From contig PDPR01000008.1 in NCBI GenBank assembly GCA_002749285.1, positions 186,001-250,000 of the forward strand: a DNA stretch of 64,000 nucleotides, given 5' to 3'. Within the stretch, counting starts at the first letter, position 1. Every line of letters starts with the position of its first letter. Below are positions 8,333 to 17,760 of the stretch, piece by piece. The DNA is from Maribacter sp. Lineage in GTDB: Bacteria; Bacteroidota; Bacteroidia; Flavobacteriales; Flavobacteriaceae. Under the pieces are notes generated by a model, which had not been told where the DNA came from, searched no databases, and was given only the letters and a program-made list of their open reading frames with translations. Made by a program: the position numbers and the translations under genes.

Positions 8333-9727
8333 TTATTGAAAGATAAGCCGCTCCCTTTCTCCTTTTCTATTGATCATGGTAATACTCGTTTTCCCATATC
8401 TTGAGATACGGCCGAAAAGTGTTTTGGCCTCTTGGATATTGTTGATCTCCTCATCATCTACAGAAAGGAGCACCTTGCCATTCAGGCCATATCCACGGTA
8501 GGTCTCGGGAACCCCAACGATCTTGACCCCTTTTTTCGTCTTGAACGTCTTTTTATCCTTATCGGTTAAATTCTTCACCTCAAGCCCCATGACCGGGACA
8601 AATAAAGTCTGTCGCTCTTTGATGGTCACGGGAAGTACAAGTTCTTCCCCGTCCCTGTCGATTGTCACTGAAAGTTCGTCACCTGGCCTTTTCGTGGAAA
8701 GATACCCTGTCAGGTCCGCGAATTTGTGTACTTCTATCTGGTCCACGGCCTTAATGATGTCCCCAGCCATTAGGTTGGCATCATCGGCTCCTGATTCTTC
8801 CTCGACCCCTTCAATATACACTCCATCAATTTCATTGATTCCTTTTTCAATGGCATATGGTGTGTTGACGGAAACGGTCTTGATGCCCAAAACACCTTTT
8901 TGGACACTTCCGAATTCCATGATATCATCGATAACCTTTTTTGCTATATTACTGGGTACCGCGAATGAATAGCCCACATAGGAACCTGTTTGGGATGAAA
9001 TCGCGGTATTGATCCCAATGAGGTCCCCATTGGTGTTCACCAATGCCCCGCCACTATTGCCCGGATTCACTGCTGCATCGGTTTGGATGAAGGATTGGTC
9101 ATTGCTCATCAATGCCCGGGCCTTCGCACTTACAATGCCAGCTGTTACCGTTGAGGTCAGGTTGAACGGGTTGCCCACGGCCAAGACCCATTCCCCCACC
9201 TTTACATTATCGGAATCCCCAAAAGCCAAGTAGGGCAATGGCTTTTTTGCATCTATCTTTAGTAAGGCAATATCGGAATTTGGGTCCGTACCCACCAATT
9301 CGGCCTCATACGTCTTATTGTTGTTCAGGGTGACCTGTAATTGGCTCGCCCCTTTAATAACATGATTGTTCGTTACAATATGTCCGTCAGGGGAGATGAT
9401 AACCCCTGACCCTGTACCTACCTGGGCCTTTTGGCTTCCTTCATAACCGTAGAAGAACTCCATTAAACTTGAAGGCCCCCTACTAATGGTTACGTTTTTA
9501 ACGTGTACAACGGCGTTTACCGTGGTCTTTGCGGCCGACGTAAAATCAGTCTCATTTATTCCGGCCCCTTTTGCCGGGGTTGGTGAAAAGCTTGAGTTGA
9601 TTATCGATGATGGATTATCGTCAGTGACCACTGCAAAATTTGTCCTTTCGAAAAATATTTTATAAGCGACTAACGTAATGGCTCCTGAAAAAAGTGCTAT
9701 AAGTAATGTGCCTCCTATTTTTCTCAT
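8333..9727 (-). CDS. degP: Do-like serine protease / chaperone with two PDZ domains
   Basis: An envelope protease that degrades or refolds damaged periplasmic proteins. The 464 residues start with a signal anchor (IGGTLLIALFSGAITLVAYK). The trypsin-like domain has the catalytic His in VTNNHVIKG, Asp in NSDIALLKI and Ser in NPGNSGGALV. Two PDZ domains follow (about 280-370 and 385-460), starting near GVYIEGVEEESGADDANLMA. It is a single-gene unit with a strong terminator. The upstream gap carries TTTAAC repeats at 11-bp pitch like those before the two-component genes at 36000. DegQ or DegS-like naming is equally possible. Confidence 0.92.
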   Translation of the reverse strand: MRKIGGTLLIALFSGAITLVAYKIFFERTNFAVVTDDNPSSIINSSFSPTPAKGAGINETDFTSAAKTTVNAVVHVKNVTISRGPSSLMEFFYGYEGSQKAQVGTGSGVIISPDGHIVTNNHVIKGASQLQVTLNNNKTYEAELVGTDPNSDIALLKIDAKKPLPYLAFGDSDNVKVGEWVLAVGNPFNLTSTVTAGIVSAKARALMSNDQSFIQTDAAVNPGNSGGALVNTNGDLIGINTAISSQTGSYVGYSFAVPSNIAKKVIDDIMEFGSVQKGVLGIKTVSVNTPYAIEKGINEIDGVYIEGVEEESGADDANLMAGDIIKAVDQIEVHKFADLTGYLSTKRPGDELSVTIDRDGEELVLPVTIKERQTLFVPVMGLEVKNLTDKDKKTFKTKKGVKIVGVPETYRGYGLNGKVLLSVDDEEINNIQEAKTLFGRISRYGKTSITMINRKGERERLIFQ

Positions 9728-9812
9728 AAATGAATGTATTTTTTACCTATTATTGTCCTTACGGCTTAAATTCAAGGTAAAATTAAGATAATTAAAGTTT
9801 TTGCCTTTAGGG

Positions 9813-9847
9813 TTTAACTACTTTTTAACTGCCAAAAACCCGTTAAA
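9813..9847. promoter_or_regulatory. TTTAAC-N5-TTTAAC repeat upstream of degP
   Basis: TTTAAC at 9813-9818 and 9824-9829, 11 bases apart, with an inverted copy GTTAAA at 9842-9847. The spacing is that expected of an OmpR/PhoB-family response regulator. It lies in the divergent gap between degP (minus) and dapF (plus). Confidence 0.5.
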
Positions 9848-9854
9848 ATTGCAC

Positions 9855-9862
9855 TATATTTG
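9855..9862 (+). promoter_or_regulatory. -7 box of dapF
   Basis: TATATTTG is a perfect TANNTTTG box but no TTG stands 19 bases upstream. It ends 4 bases before the first ATG (9867), so the mRNA would be almost leaderless, or translation begins at the second ATG (9873). Confidence 0.5.
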
Positions 9863-9866
9863 AACC

Positions 9867-10655
9867 ATGGTAATGAATAGGGTACTTACTTTTTACAAAT
9901 ACCAGGGTACGGGAAATGATTTTGTGATCATCGATAATAGGGACAATACCTTCCCCAAGGATGATATGGGTCTGGTGGCCCGGCTCTGTGACAGAAGGTT
10001 TGGGGTAGGGGCCGATGGACTTATATTGTTGGAGAATGATATGTCTGTGGATTTTAATATGGTGTATTATAATTCGGACGGCAAACAAGGGTCTATGTGT
10101 GGCAATGGTGGTCGCTGTCTGGTCGCTTTCGCCAAATTTATGGGTATGATTTCCTCAAAGGCAAGGTTCAATGCCATAGACGGGCTACATTCCGCAACCA
10201 TAGATGGTGATCTTATAGAACTCAAAATGGGTGACGTTACTGATATTACAGAAAAACCCAATGCTTATTTTCTCGATACGGGATCCCCCCACCATGTTCA
10301 ATTGGTAAAGGGACTTTTGGGTCTTGATGTTTTTAGGGAAGGGGCCAAGATCCGATATGGGGTATACGGCCAAAAAGGGAGTAATATCAATTTTGTCGGG
10401 GATTTGGGAGATGGCACCTTCTCGGTACGGACCTACGAACGTGGTGTTGAGGATGAGACCCTCTCATGTGGCACAGGTGTTACCGCTGTGGCCATTGCCA
10501 TGCACAAGGCAGGCAAGGTATCTTCCCCGATTGTCAATATTGGGACCAAGGGGGGTAGGTTACAAGTCAGGTTTTCAACAGAAGGGGACCGATATGTCGA
10601 TGTCCATTTGAAAGGACCTGCAAAACAAATCTTTAAAGGGGAGATCGAATGCTGA
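9867..10655 (+). CDS. dapF: Diaminopimelate epimerase
   Basis: Converts LL- to meso-diaminopimelate for lysine and peptidoglycan synthesis. The two catalytic cysteines are present: Cys78 in MCGNGGRC and Cys201 in LSCGTGVTAVA. The start region FYKYQGTGNDFVIIDN is typical. 262 residues, the usual size. Two ATG codons (9867 and 9873) are possible. The promoter box lies so close that the second may be the real start. The 3' end overlaps the next gene by 7 bases, and mltG follows, so the three are translationally coupled. Confidence 0.95.
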   Translation: MVMNRVLTFYKYQGTGNDFVIIDNRDNTFPKDDMGLVARLCDRRFGVGADGLILLENDMSVDFNMVYYNSDGKQGSMCGNGGRCLVAFAKFMGMISSKARFNAIDGLHSATIDGDLIELKMGDVTDITEKPNAYFLDTGSPHHVQLVKGLLGLDVFREGAKIRYGVYGQKGSNINFVGDLGDGTFSVRTYERGVEDETLSCGTGVTAVAIAMHKAGKVSSPIVNIGTKGGRLQVRFSTEGDRYVDVHLKGPAKQIFKGEIEC

Positions 10656-11170
10656 ATCTACAGGGAGAACATATCCACCTAAGGGCCCTTGAGCCATTTG
10701 ATCTGGATTTTCTATATGAATTGGAGAACAATACGGACATTTGGGAGATTAGTGGCACTACCACTCCTTACTCCAGGCATGTCCTAAAGCAATATCTGGA
10801 TAATGCCCATAGGGATATCTATGATGTAAAGCAATTGCGGTTATGTATTGCCACAACGGACAAAGTCGTAGGGCTTATCGATCTATTCGATTTTGACCCC
10901 CAAAACAAGAGGGCGGGGGTAGGGATAGTGGTTTTGGGGAACGGGAACCGAAATAGGGGAATTGGTACGGAAGCCATCTCACTTTTATGTGATTATGCCT
11001 TTAAGGTTTTGGGGCTTAGACAATTGTACGCAAATATCATGGAGGGGAACTCGGCCAGTCTGCACCTATTCGAAAAAATGGGGTTCATTGAGGTCGGTTT
11101 AAAAAAAGATTGGATTTTTTCCAATGGTACGTTTAAGAATGAAATATTACTACAAAAGATAAATGTATAA
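10649..11170 (+). CDS. RimJ/RimL-like N-acetyltransferase
   Basis: 173 residues of the GNAT fold. It shows IHLRALEPFDLDFLYELENN at the start, typical of the RimJ/RimL branch, then the acetyl-CoA loop GNGNRNRGIGTEAI and the helix SASLHLFEKMGFIEVG. The substrate is unknown; proteins of this branch acetylate protein N-termini, antibiotics or small amines. It overlaps dapF by 7 bases and mltG by one base, so it belongs to the same operon. Confidence 0.87.
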   Translation: MLNLQGEHIHLRALEPFDLDFLYELENNTDIWEISGTTTPYSRHVLKQYLDNAHRDIYDVKQLRLCIATTDKVVGLIDLFDFDPQNKRAGVGIVVLGNGNRNRGIGTEAISLLCDYAFKVLGLRQLYANIMEGNSASLHLFEKMGFIEVGLKKDWIFSNGTFKNEILLQKINV

Positions 11171-12213
11171 TGTACATAAGAAAGATTTTATTACTACTGG
11201 TCGTTCTAGGGCTTATTGCAGGGGGCTTTTTTGCCTATAAGGTTTACGATGCGGTATTTTCCCCCAATACAAAGTTCAATGATAAAGAGGAATTTGTCTA
11301 CGTACCCACTGGATCCACTATTAAAGATGTAAGCCTGTTGTTGGATCCGCTGCTAAAGGATACGAGTACATTTGTTCAGGTTGCTGTGCGAAAAGGTTAC
11401 GCCTCAAATGTAAAAGGAGGTAAATACGCCATCAAGAAGGGAATGAACAATAACAATATCGTAAATTCATTGAGAAGTAACAATATTCCCGTTAAGGTGT
11501 CATTCAACAACCAAGAGACCTTGGCCGACTTGGCCGGTAGGGTTGCTTCCCAAATTGAACCTGACAGTCTTGACCTCTTGGCGGTTTTGAACGATTCCGG
11601 TTTTTACAAGGACAATGGTTTCAATGATGCCACAAGAATAGCCATGTTCATCCCCAATAGCTATGAGTTCTTCTGGAACACTCCTGCGGAAAAATTCAGG
11701 GACCGGATGTTGAAGGAGTATCATCGTTTCTGGAACGATGAGAGAAGGGGCAAGGCAAAGGCCTTGGGGTTGTCCCCGACCGAGGTCATATCATTGGCTT
11801 CGATCGTACATAAAGAGACGGCCAAAGTAGGGGAGCGACCTAGGGTTGCAGGTGTATATCTGAACAGGATTGGAAAGAACATCAAATTACAGGCAGATCC
11901 AACAGTCATATATGCATTAAAAAAACACACAGGAAACTTTGACACAGTAATAAAACGGGTACTGTATAAAGATTTGGAACTGGATTCCCCCTACAACACC
12001 TATAAATATGCTGGAATACCCCCAGGGCCTATTACAATGCCCGATATATCGGCAATCGAAGCCGTTTTGAATCCTGAGAAACATGGTTATTATTATTTTG
12101 TGGCCAACATTGAAAATTTCGGATATCACAAATTTGCAAAGACCCTTGCGCAGCATAACCGAAATAAAGAGCAGTATATCCGATGGATCAACAGCCAAAA
12201 TATCGATAGATAG
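11170..12213 (+). CDS. mltG: Endolytic peptidoglycan transglycosylase
   Basis: An inner-membrane lytic transglycosylase that cuts nascent glycan strands and sets their length. The 347 residues have an N-terminal membrane helix (ILLLLVVLGLIAGGFFAYKV), a LysM-like region with the substrate pocket, and the YceG domain. The catalytic Glu is in ASIVHKETAK. Further signatures are KLQADPTVIYALK, AGIPPGPITMPD and HGYYYFVANIENFGYHKFA. It is the last gene of the dapF unit, with which it shares a cell-wall theme. Confidence 0.94.
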   Translation: MYIRKILLLLVVLGLIAGGFFAYKVYDAVFSPNTKFNDKEEFVYVPTGSTIKDVSLLLDPLLKDTSTFVQVAVRKGYASNVKGGKYAIKKGMNNNNIVNSLRSNNIPVKVSFNNQETLADLAGRVASQIEPDSLDLLAVLNDSGFYKDNGFNDATRIAMFIPNSYEFFWNTPAEKFRDRMLKEYHRFWNDERRGKAKALGLSPTEVISLASIVHKETAKVGERPRVAGVYLNRIGKNIKLQADPTVIYALKKHTGNFDTVIKRVLYKDLELDSPYNTYKYAGIPPGPITMPDISAIEAVLNPEKHGYYYFVANIENFGYHKFAKTLAQHNRNKEQYIRWINSQNIDR

Positions 12214-12354
12214 TCCGATAATCGAAAATTAAGGACCTGTTGACCAATAAAAGGGATTTTTAACAAAGCCTTCTGACCTTCTTATAGTGAGCACCATATA
12301 TTTGTGGTGTGAAATTTAAGCATGCTTGGCAGTAAGTCTTAAGAAAATAGAGAA

Positions 12355-13002
12355 ATGAAAAGATATATATTCTTTTTTAGTTCTCTTATCATGCTGTTGG
12401 TTTTTGTAAGTTTTAGGAGTCTGTCACTTGATACGACAGTTCCAAGAACCTTAAAAGTCAATGAACCTACAAAAGTCAATGAACCTACTGAGGTTTTGTT
12501 CCCCAAAAACAAAACTGTTTTGACCCCCATCATGGAAACCCCGCCATTTTTAGGCAGTACATTCCATGGTTTTAAGGAAGCCTTGGCGTTTAAAGAATCG
12601 TCAGGGAATTATTTTGTAACGAACACCCAAGGGTATTTGGGCAAATACCAGTTTGGTATAGGCACGCTCGAATTGATGGGGGTATCCAACCCATCGGTCT
12701 TTCTTAATGACCCCATATTGCAGGAAAAGGCTTTTGAGACCAATATAGCCCGCAATAAATGGATTATGCGGAGGGATATCAAGAAGTTTGTTGGTAAACA
12801 GATCAAAGGTATTGAGATTACCGAATCCGGAATGTTGGCCGCAGCCCATTTGGCAGGCCCGGGAAATGTAATGAAATATTTGCGCTCTTATGGAAAAACC
12901 AACTTTAAGGATCTTTATGGTTCGACTATCGTAGATTATTTAAAGGAATTCTCCGGTTACGATATTTCATTGGTCCCACCAAAACACAATCCAAAGATGT
13001 AG
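12355..13002 (+). CDS. Exported lysozyme-like protein
   Basis: 215 residues. After a signal peptide or anchor (YIFFFSSLIMLLVFVSF) and a low-complexity linker, residues about 75-200 look like a lysozyme/transglycosylase fold: ALAFKESSGNY with a Glu in the position of the catalytic acid, GYLGKYQFGIGTLELMG, and AAAHLAGPGNVMKYL. This is the pattern of the peptidoglycan-cleaving proteins of flavobacteria, but activity is not proven. The linker contains a perfect 18-bp tandem duplication (12453-12488) encoding KVNEPT twice. A terminator follows at 13030. Confidence 0.65.
   Translation: MKRYIFFFSSLIMLLVFVSFRSLSLDTTVPRTLKVNEPTKVNEPTEVLFPKNKTVLTPIMETPPFLGSTFHGFKEALAFKESSGNYFVTNTQGYLGKYQFGIGTLELMGVSNPSVFLNDPILQEKAFETNIARNKWIMRRDIKKFVGKQIKGIEITESGMLAAAHLAGPGNVMKYLRSYGKTNFKDLYGSTIVDYLKEFSGYDISLVPPKHNPKM
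12453..12488 (+). repeat. Perfect 18-bp tandem duplication
   Basis: AAAAGTCAATGAACCTAC occurs twice back to back in frame, duplicating six codons in the linker of the lysozyme-like protein. Confidence 0.9.
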
Positions 13003-13029
13003 TAAGATTTTATATATGAAAATGGTAGG

Positions 13030-13057
13030 CCCCGACGATTTCCGTCGGGGTTTGTTT
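13030..13057 (+). terminator. Rho-independent terminator
   Basis: CCCCGACG and CGTCGGGG around an ATTTC loop, then TTTGTTTTT. It ends the lysozyme-like gene and stands between convergent units. Confidence 0.88.
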
Positions 13058-13789
13058 TTAAGCCTGAATAATGAAAATGGCAGGTCTTTTATTCAGGTCT
13101 ACGGTAGATTTTTTCCAGTCCGAAATACGTTTTGTGCGAATATCCTCTGTACTAAGTGTGATATCACACGCAATACACAATTGGGTATTGCCCGAAAGGG
13201 TTGTTAAAAGTTCCCTGAACAGTTTATCGTTTCTGTACGGGGTTTCGATAAATATCTGTGATTGGTTGATTTCCCTTGATTTCCTCTCCAGAGATTTGAT
13301 TGTTTTCTTACAATCCGCCAAATCAATTGGGAGATAACCGTTAAAGGCGAAATTCTGTCCGTTCATTCCACTGGACATCAAAGCCAATACGATAGATGAC
13401 GGCCCTGTCAATGGGACCACTTGTATGTTTTTTTGGTGGGCAATGGCCACTACATTGGCCCCTGGGTCTGCAATACCTGGACAACCTGCCTCAGAGATGA
13501 TTCCTACATTAAAACCTTCGAGACACGGCTGTAAAAAAGTAGGAAGGCTCTCCTCCTCGGTATATTTGTTCAGTACCTCGATATGCAATCCGGATTGTGG
13601 TTTTCTAGGGGATATTTTTTTTATGGCCCGCCTGGCCGATTTTTCATTTTCCACAATATAGTGGTCAACGGCCTCTATGACCCTTTTAATTGAAATGGGC
13701 AGTACTTCCAATGGTTCATTATCGCCCAAAGTGGTGGGGATCAAATACAATTTTCCTTTTGTCTTCTTGTCGCTTTCCATTCTAGGCAT
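13058..13789 (-). CDS. Tetrapyrrole-methylase family SAM methyltransferase, RsmI-like
   Basis: 243 residues of the CbiF/TP-methylase fold to which the 16S rRNA 2'-O-methyltransferase RsmI belongs. Seen are GKLYLIPTTLGD at the start, GIISEAGCPGIADPGANVV (the family signature of the cofactor site), VPLTGPSSIVLALMSSGMNG and FIETPYRNDKLF. It is shorter and more divergent than E. coli RsmI, so the target is uncertain. It overlaps the phosphatase gene by 8 bases and belongs to the dnaA unit. Confidence 0.82.
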   Translation of the reverse strand: MPRMESDKKTKGKLYLIPTTLGDNEPLEVLPISIKRVIEAVDHYIVENEKSARRAIKKISPRKPQSGLHIEVLNKYTEEESLPTFLQPCLEGFNVGIISEAGCPGIADPGANVVAIAHQKNIQVVPLTGPSSIVLALMSSGMNGQNFAFNGYLPIDLADCKKTIKSLERKSREINQSQIFIETPYRNDKLFRELLTTLSGNTQLCIACDITLSTEDIRTKRISDWKKSTVDLNKRPAIFIIQA

Positions 13790-14246
13790 GCTTACTTACC
13801 AGCTTTTTTGCAATGACCGTACAGGCTTCGTCTATAAGATGGAAAACACGTTCAAAACCATTGTCGTCATAATAAGGGTCTGGCACCTCCTTGGTACTGG
13901 AGGAATCCGACTCTTCCAACAATAATTTGACTTTGCCCTTATGCTGCTCATTTTGGGCAAGGGCAACGATGTCACTGTAATTGCTCCTATCCATTACATA
14001 GATCACATCAAACTCCTCGAAATCCCCTACAGAGAATTGCCGGCAACGTTGATGGCTGATATCGATACCATATTTAGCCCCCACCGCGATACTTCGGCTA
14101 TCGGGTTTGCTTCCGATATGGTAGCTGCCTGTTCCTGCTGAATCCACATATATATTATGATTATCGACCTTGCTCTGGAGAATTCCCTCAGCCAACGGGG
14201 ACCTACAGATATTCCCAAGGCAGACCATTAAAACCTTAGTAGCCAT
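13782..14246 (-). CDS. Low-molecular-weight protein-tyrosine phosphatase
   Basis: 154 residues. The active-site P-loop is VCLGNICRSPLAEG, with the nucleophilic Cys and the Arg, near residues 9-16. The general acid Asp is in VPDPYYDDNGF near residue 120. These enzymes dephosphorylate tyrosine or arginine on proteins, and partners here are unknown. It lies 10 bases downstream of dnaA and overlaps the methylase gene. Confidence 0.93.
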   Translation of the reverse strand: MATKVLMVCLGNICRSPLAEGILQSKVDNHNIYVDSAGTGSYHIGSKPDSRSIAVGAKYGIDISHQRCRQFSVGDFEEFDVIYVMDRSNYSDIVALAQNEQHKGKVKLLLEESDSSSTKEVPDPYYDDNGFERVFHLIDEACTVIAKKLVSKHA

Positions 14247-14256
14247 TAAAATTGAA

Positions 14257-15681
14257 TTAAGAAAGTTTCTTGGTTAGATCCTCAATGTATTTCCGAAACT
14301 GCTTGTCGGTCTCTGCAAGGTTATCAACCGTTTTACAGGCATGCAGTACAGTGGCATGATCCCTTTTGCCTATTTGTGAGCCAATGCTTGCCAAGGAAGC
14401 CTTAGTGAATTTCTTGGCAAAGAACATCGCCAATTGCCTAGCTTGGACAATATGTCTTTTTCTTGTTTTGGATTGAAGGGTGGCCACATCCATTTCAAAG
14501 TAATCGGAAACTACTTTTTGGATATAATCTATTGAGACTTCACGTTTGGTATTCTTGACGAATTTCTCGACCACTTGTTGTGCCAACTCCAAGGTAACCT
14601 CTTTCTTGTTGAACGATGATTGCGCTATTAATGAAATAACAGCACCTTCCAACTCCCGAATATTGGTCTTGATGTGTTTGGCAACGTAATCGATGATATC
14701 CTCAGGCATTTCAACACCATCACGATAAAGTTTATTCTTTAAGATGGAGACCCTGGTTTCGTAATCAGGGTTTTGCAACTCTGCCGATAACCCCCATTTG
14801 AATCTCGAAAGCAAACGCTGTTCAATATCCTGCATGTCCACAGGTGCCTTGTCCGATGTCAAGATCACTTGTTTTCCATTCTGGTGCAAATGGTTGAAAA
14901 TATGGAAGAAAACATCCTGGGTACCTGATTTTCCTGATAAAAATTGAACATCATCAATGATCAGCACATCTATCAATTGATAAAAGTGTATAAAATCGTT
15001 CCGGGTATTTTTCTTGACAGATTCAATATATTGTTGGGTGAATTTTTCTGCGGATATATATAAAACCGTACGGTCCGGGTATTTGTCCTTTATCTCCACA
15101 CCGATCGCATGCGCCAAATGGGTCTTACCCAAACCAACACCACCAAAAACCAATAAGGGATTAAACGAGGTCCCCCCGGGCTTATTGGCTACTGCCATAC
15201 CTGCCGAACGGGCCAAACGGTTGGAATCACCTTCAAGAAAATTATCGAAATTATAATTGGGGTTTAATTGGGACTCGATCTTGATGTTTCGGATTCCCGG
15301 AATAACAAAAGGGTTCCTAAGTTCCGGATTTTTTGATTTGATAGGGATGTCCATTTCCTGTGGCCCCATATTCCCACGGTTTGAACTAGGTATTTTTTCG
15401 GTAAATGGTTTGCGGTTGCCATAGGTATTCTCCATTCTTATAATGTATACCAGTTTGGCGGCCTCCCCCAGTTCCTTTGTAAGGGCGACTTTCAATAGCT
15501 TTACATAATGCTCTTCCAACCATTCATAGAAAAATTTACTGGGTACTTGGATACTTAGGGCATTATCCGATAATTTCACAGGCTTAATGGGCTCGAACCA
15601 AGTTTTGAATGCCTGCGGCTGGATGTTATCCTTGATGAAGGACAAACAGTTGTTCCAAACGGAATTGGCAGTAACACTCAT
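14257..15681 (-). CDS. dnaA: Chromosomal replication initiator protein DnaA
   Basis: Binds DnaA boxes and opens the origin. All four domains are visible in 474 residues: the N-terminal helicase-loading domain (WNNCLSFIKDNIQPQAFKTW), a linker, the AAA+ domain with Walker A GGVGLGKTHLAHAIG and Walker B LIIDDVQF, and the C-terminal DNA-binding domain with RDHATVLHACKTVDNL. Phosphatase and methylase genes follow. The upstream gap shows no cluster of DnaA boxes, so the origin is probably elsewhere. Confidence 0.97.
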   Translation of the reverse strand: MSVTANSVWNNCLSFIKDNIQPQAFKTWFEPIKPVKLSDNALSIQVPSKFFYEWLEEHYVKLLKVALTKELGEAAKLVYIIRMENTYGNRKPFTEKIPSSNRGNMGPQEMDIPIKSKNPELRNPFVIPGIRNIKIESQLNPNYNFDNFLEGDSNRLARSAGMAVANKPGGTSFNPLLVFGGVGLGKTHLAHAIGVEIKDKYPDRTVLYISAEKFTQQYIESVKKNTRNDFIHFYQLIDVLIIDDVQFLSGKSGTQDVFFHIFNHLHQNGKQVILTSDKAPVDMQDIEQRLLSRFKWGLSAELQNPDYETRVSILKNKLYRDGVEMPEDIIDYVAKHIKTNIRELEGAVISLIAQSSFNKKEVTLELAQQVVEKFVKNTKREVSIDYIQKVVSDYFEMDVATLQSKTRKRHIVQARQLAMFFAKKFTKASLASIGSQIGKRDHATVLHACKTVDNLAETDKQFRKYIEDLTKKLS

Positions 15682-15887
15682 TATATAAATCCTCTTGTTT
15701 ATGGTTAGTTTTTAAGCACTGGTAAAATTAGGCCCCATAGCTATTTCAAAGTAATTTAGGTTCGACAAATATGTGAACAAAAATTCTAAAAAAAAAATGA
15801 TTTGGGGTTGATTTTTCCCTTTTTTTTTCGCATGTTCCCTTACTCGAAAGAGAAGCTTTTGAATATATAATTTTTAGACGGATAATT

Positions 15888-16286
15888 ATGGGATTTCATG
15901 ATATTTCTTTTCGCGTTCGTTATGCAGAGACAGATCAAATGGGTGTTGTGCACCATGGTAACTACCCTCAGTATTTGGAAATGGGAAGAACGGAATGGCT
16001 ACGTTCCCACGGAATTTCCTACAAGGCCATGGAGGATAGTGGGATTATTCTTCCAGTGGTGTCCATTTCCTTGAATTATAAGAAATCCGCCTATTATGAC
16101 GACCTCATAGTCCTACGGACGTACTTGCGCAAAAAACCCATGGTCAGGATCGAATTTGATTATGAGATCCATAATGGGGAAGGTGATTTTTTGGCCGAGG
16201 CGAATACGGTACTTGCCTTTATCGATGCCAAAAGGAACAAACCGATCAGATGCCCTTCGGACATACTCGAAAAGATCGGGTTCTAA
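15888..16286 (+). CDS. Acyl-CoA thioesterase, YbgC/4HBT type
   Basis: 132 residues, a single hot-dog domain. The active-site segment RVRYAETDQMGVVHHGNYPQ has the Asp/His pattern of the 4-hydroxybenzoyl-CoA thioesterase family, followed by YLEMGRTEWLRSHG. It hydrolyses acyl-CoA or acyl-ACP; the substrate is unknown. It is divergent to dnaA and its stop overlaps the convergent YigZ gene by 4 bases. Confidence 0.9.
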   Translation: MGFHDISFRVRYAETDQMGVVHHGNYPQYLEMGRTEWLRSHGISYKAMEDSGIILPVVSISLNYKKSAYYDDLIVLRTYLRKKPMVRIEFDYEIHNGEGDFLAEANTVLAFIDAKRNKPIRCPSDILEKIGF

Positions 16287-16897
16287 GCTTGTTTTTCGGT
16301 AATGGATACCGTATGGTTTTCCTGGAATGACCGAAGTATCATTTGGGCTTTGCTCTTGGGGGCACGAATATGTATCCTACACTCCATTTCCAATTTCTGG
16401 GAAACGATCTCAAGATTGTTCTGCTTGATTATGCGCATTACCTTGTTCATCATTTCGTAACCGAACTTGATTTCAAAATGGGCTTTCTCCGTCCTTTTGA
16501 CAATAGGGGACTCCCCAAGGGCCATTTGTGCCGCGGTCCTATAGGCACTGATCAATCCGCCGACCCCTAATTTAGTGCCACCGAATATACGTACTACGGC
16601 AACTAGTACATTGGTTACGTCAAAAGATTGTATTTGCCCGTAAATGGGCATTCCGGCCGAGTTGTTGGGTTCGCCATCATCATTTGCCCTATATCGAATG
16701 TCTCTTATCCCCAATTGCCATGCATAACAGACATGATTGGCCGTATGGTGCCTCTTCCTGAGCATTTCGATTATAGGTTTGACCTCTTCCTCAGATTCCA
16801 ACGGATAGGCATAGCCAAAGAACTTGCTCTTTTTCTCCTTGAAAAGAATCTCTTTTGAGGGTTTGGACAAGGTTTTGTAACAATCCGTATTTTCCAT
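16283..16897 (-). CDS. YigZ/IMPACT family protein
   Basis: 204 residues. The conserved block HHTANHVCYAWQLG, RANDDGEPNNSAGMPIYGQI and GGTKLGVGGLISAYRTAA is the UPF0029/IMPACT domain, followed by a ferredoxin-like C-terminal domain. The role in bacteria is poorly known and thought to concern translation. It overlaps the EamA gene by one base and is the last gene of the ribD unit. Confidence 0.9.
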   Translation of the reverse strand: MENTDCYKTLSKPSKEILFKEKKSKFFGYAYPLESEEEVKPIIEMLRKRHHTANHVCYAWQLGIRDIRYRANDDGEPNNSAGMPIYGQIQSFDVTNVLVAVVRIFGGTKLGVGGLISAYRTAAQMALGESPIVKRTEKAHFEIKFGYEMMNKVMRIIKQNNLEIVSQKLEMECRIHIRAPKSKAQMILRSFQENHTVSITEKQA

Positions 16898-17760
16898 TAG
16901 AACACAGCGACCAAGATGATACTTATGATAGCAAGGGCAATACCTCCCCAGTTTTTAAGGCTGATTCGCTCTTTGAAGAGAACAATACCCAAGAGGGTCG
17001 ATAACATTACAATGGCGACATTATTGATCGTAAAGATCGATGAGCTGTCCAAATCCGGATTCTGCAATGCACGTAACAAATAGTATATGGAGAAATAGTT
17101 GGGCACCCCTAGGACAATTCCTCCCAGAATATTCTTGAGATTGATCCCCAAAGGGGTTTTAAAGGCCTTGAGGACAATGAAGAACAACCCTACAAATGCG
17201 GCAGCGGCAAAAATGGTGGCGGAAAAAAGAGGGAATTCATTTTCCTTGATATAGGTTTCCTGGGCGTATTTTATACTGGTATCTATAACCCCTGACCCCA
17301 AGAACACCAAAATGGGCAAGATCAAGGAGGATCTTTTAAAATCGGTTTTCCTTTCCTTGATAGATGTGAAATATACGGCCGCCAATGCCAAGAATATTCC
17401 CAGGGCCTTTAAAAGGCCAAGTGTTTCCTTGTAGACCAATACCCCGAAAACCACGGGTATCACCAAAGACATTTTAGTGGCTACCGATGCAACCGAGACT
17501 CCTACCGCTTGGGAGGTCTTTGCCATTAAACTGAACACAACAATGAACAACAGACCCAAAAGGAAGGTCCCAAAAAACCATGGTTGTCCTGCAATCCCAA
17601 TAGGTTTTACCTCCCCTGTATAAAAAAACAACCCTACCGAACAGGCTACCACATAATTGGTGATGATCGCATATAGGGTCTCAACCTTATATACCTCATA
17701 GAGTTTGAAAATTACGAATATCAAACTGGTGCAAAGGATACTTAAAGCTAAGTCTATCAT
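16897..17760 (-). CDS. EamA-family (DMT) transporter
   Basis: 287 residues with about ten hydrophobic helices in two repeats of five, as in drug/metabolite transporters (for example LALSILCTSLIFVIFKLYEV and IVMLSTLLGIVLFKERISLK). The substrate cannot be told from sequence. The gene lies directly behind the HAD phosphatase in the ribD unit. The operon position permits, but does not prove, a role in moving a flavin-pathway compound. Confidence 0.85.
   Translation of the reverse strand: MIDLALSILCTSLIFVIFKLYEVYKVETLYAIITNYVVACSVGLFFYTGEVKPIGIAGQPWFFGTFLLGLLFIVVFSLMAKTSQAVGVSVASVATKMSLVIPVVFGVLVYKETLGLLKALGIFLALAAVYFTSIKERKTDFKRSSLILPILVFLGSGVIDTSIKYAQETYIKENEFPLFSATIFAAAAFVGLFFIVLKAFKTPLGINLKNILGGIVLGVPNYFSIYYLLRALQNPDLDSSSIFTINNVAIVMLSTLLGIVLFKERISLKNWGGIALAIISIILVAVF

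Noticed and set aside
15682..15887. Replication origin upstream of dnaA
   Set aside because: Only one weak DnaA-box-like sequence (TTGTTCACA on the minus strand) was seen; no cluster and no clear unwinding element.
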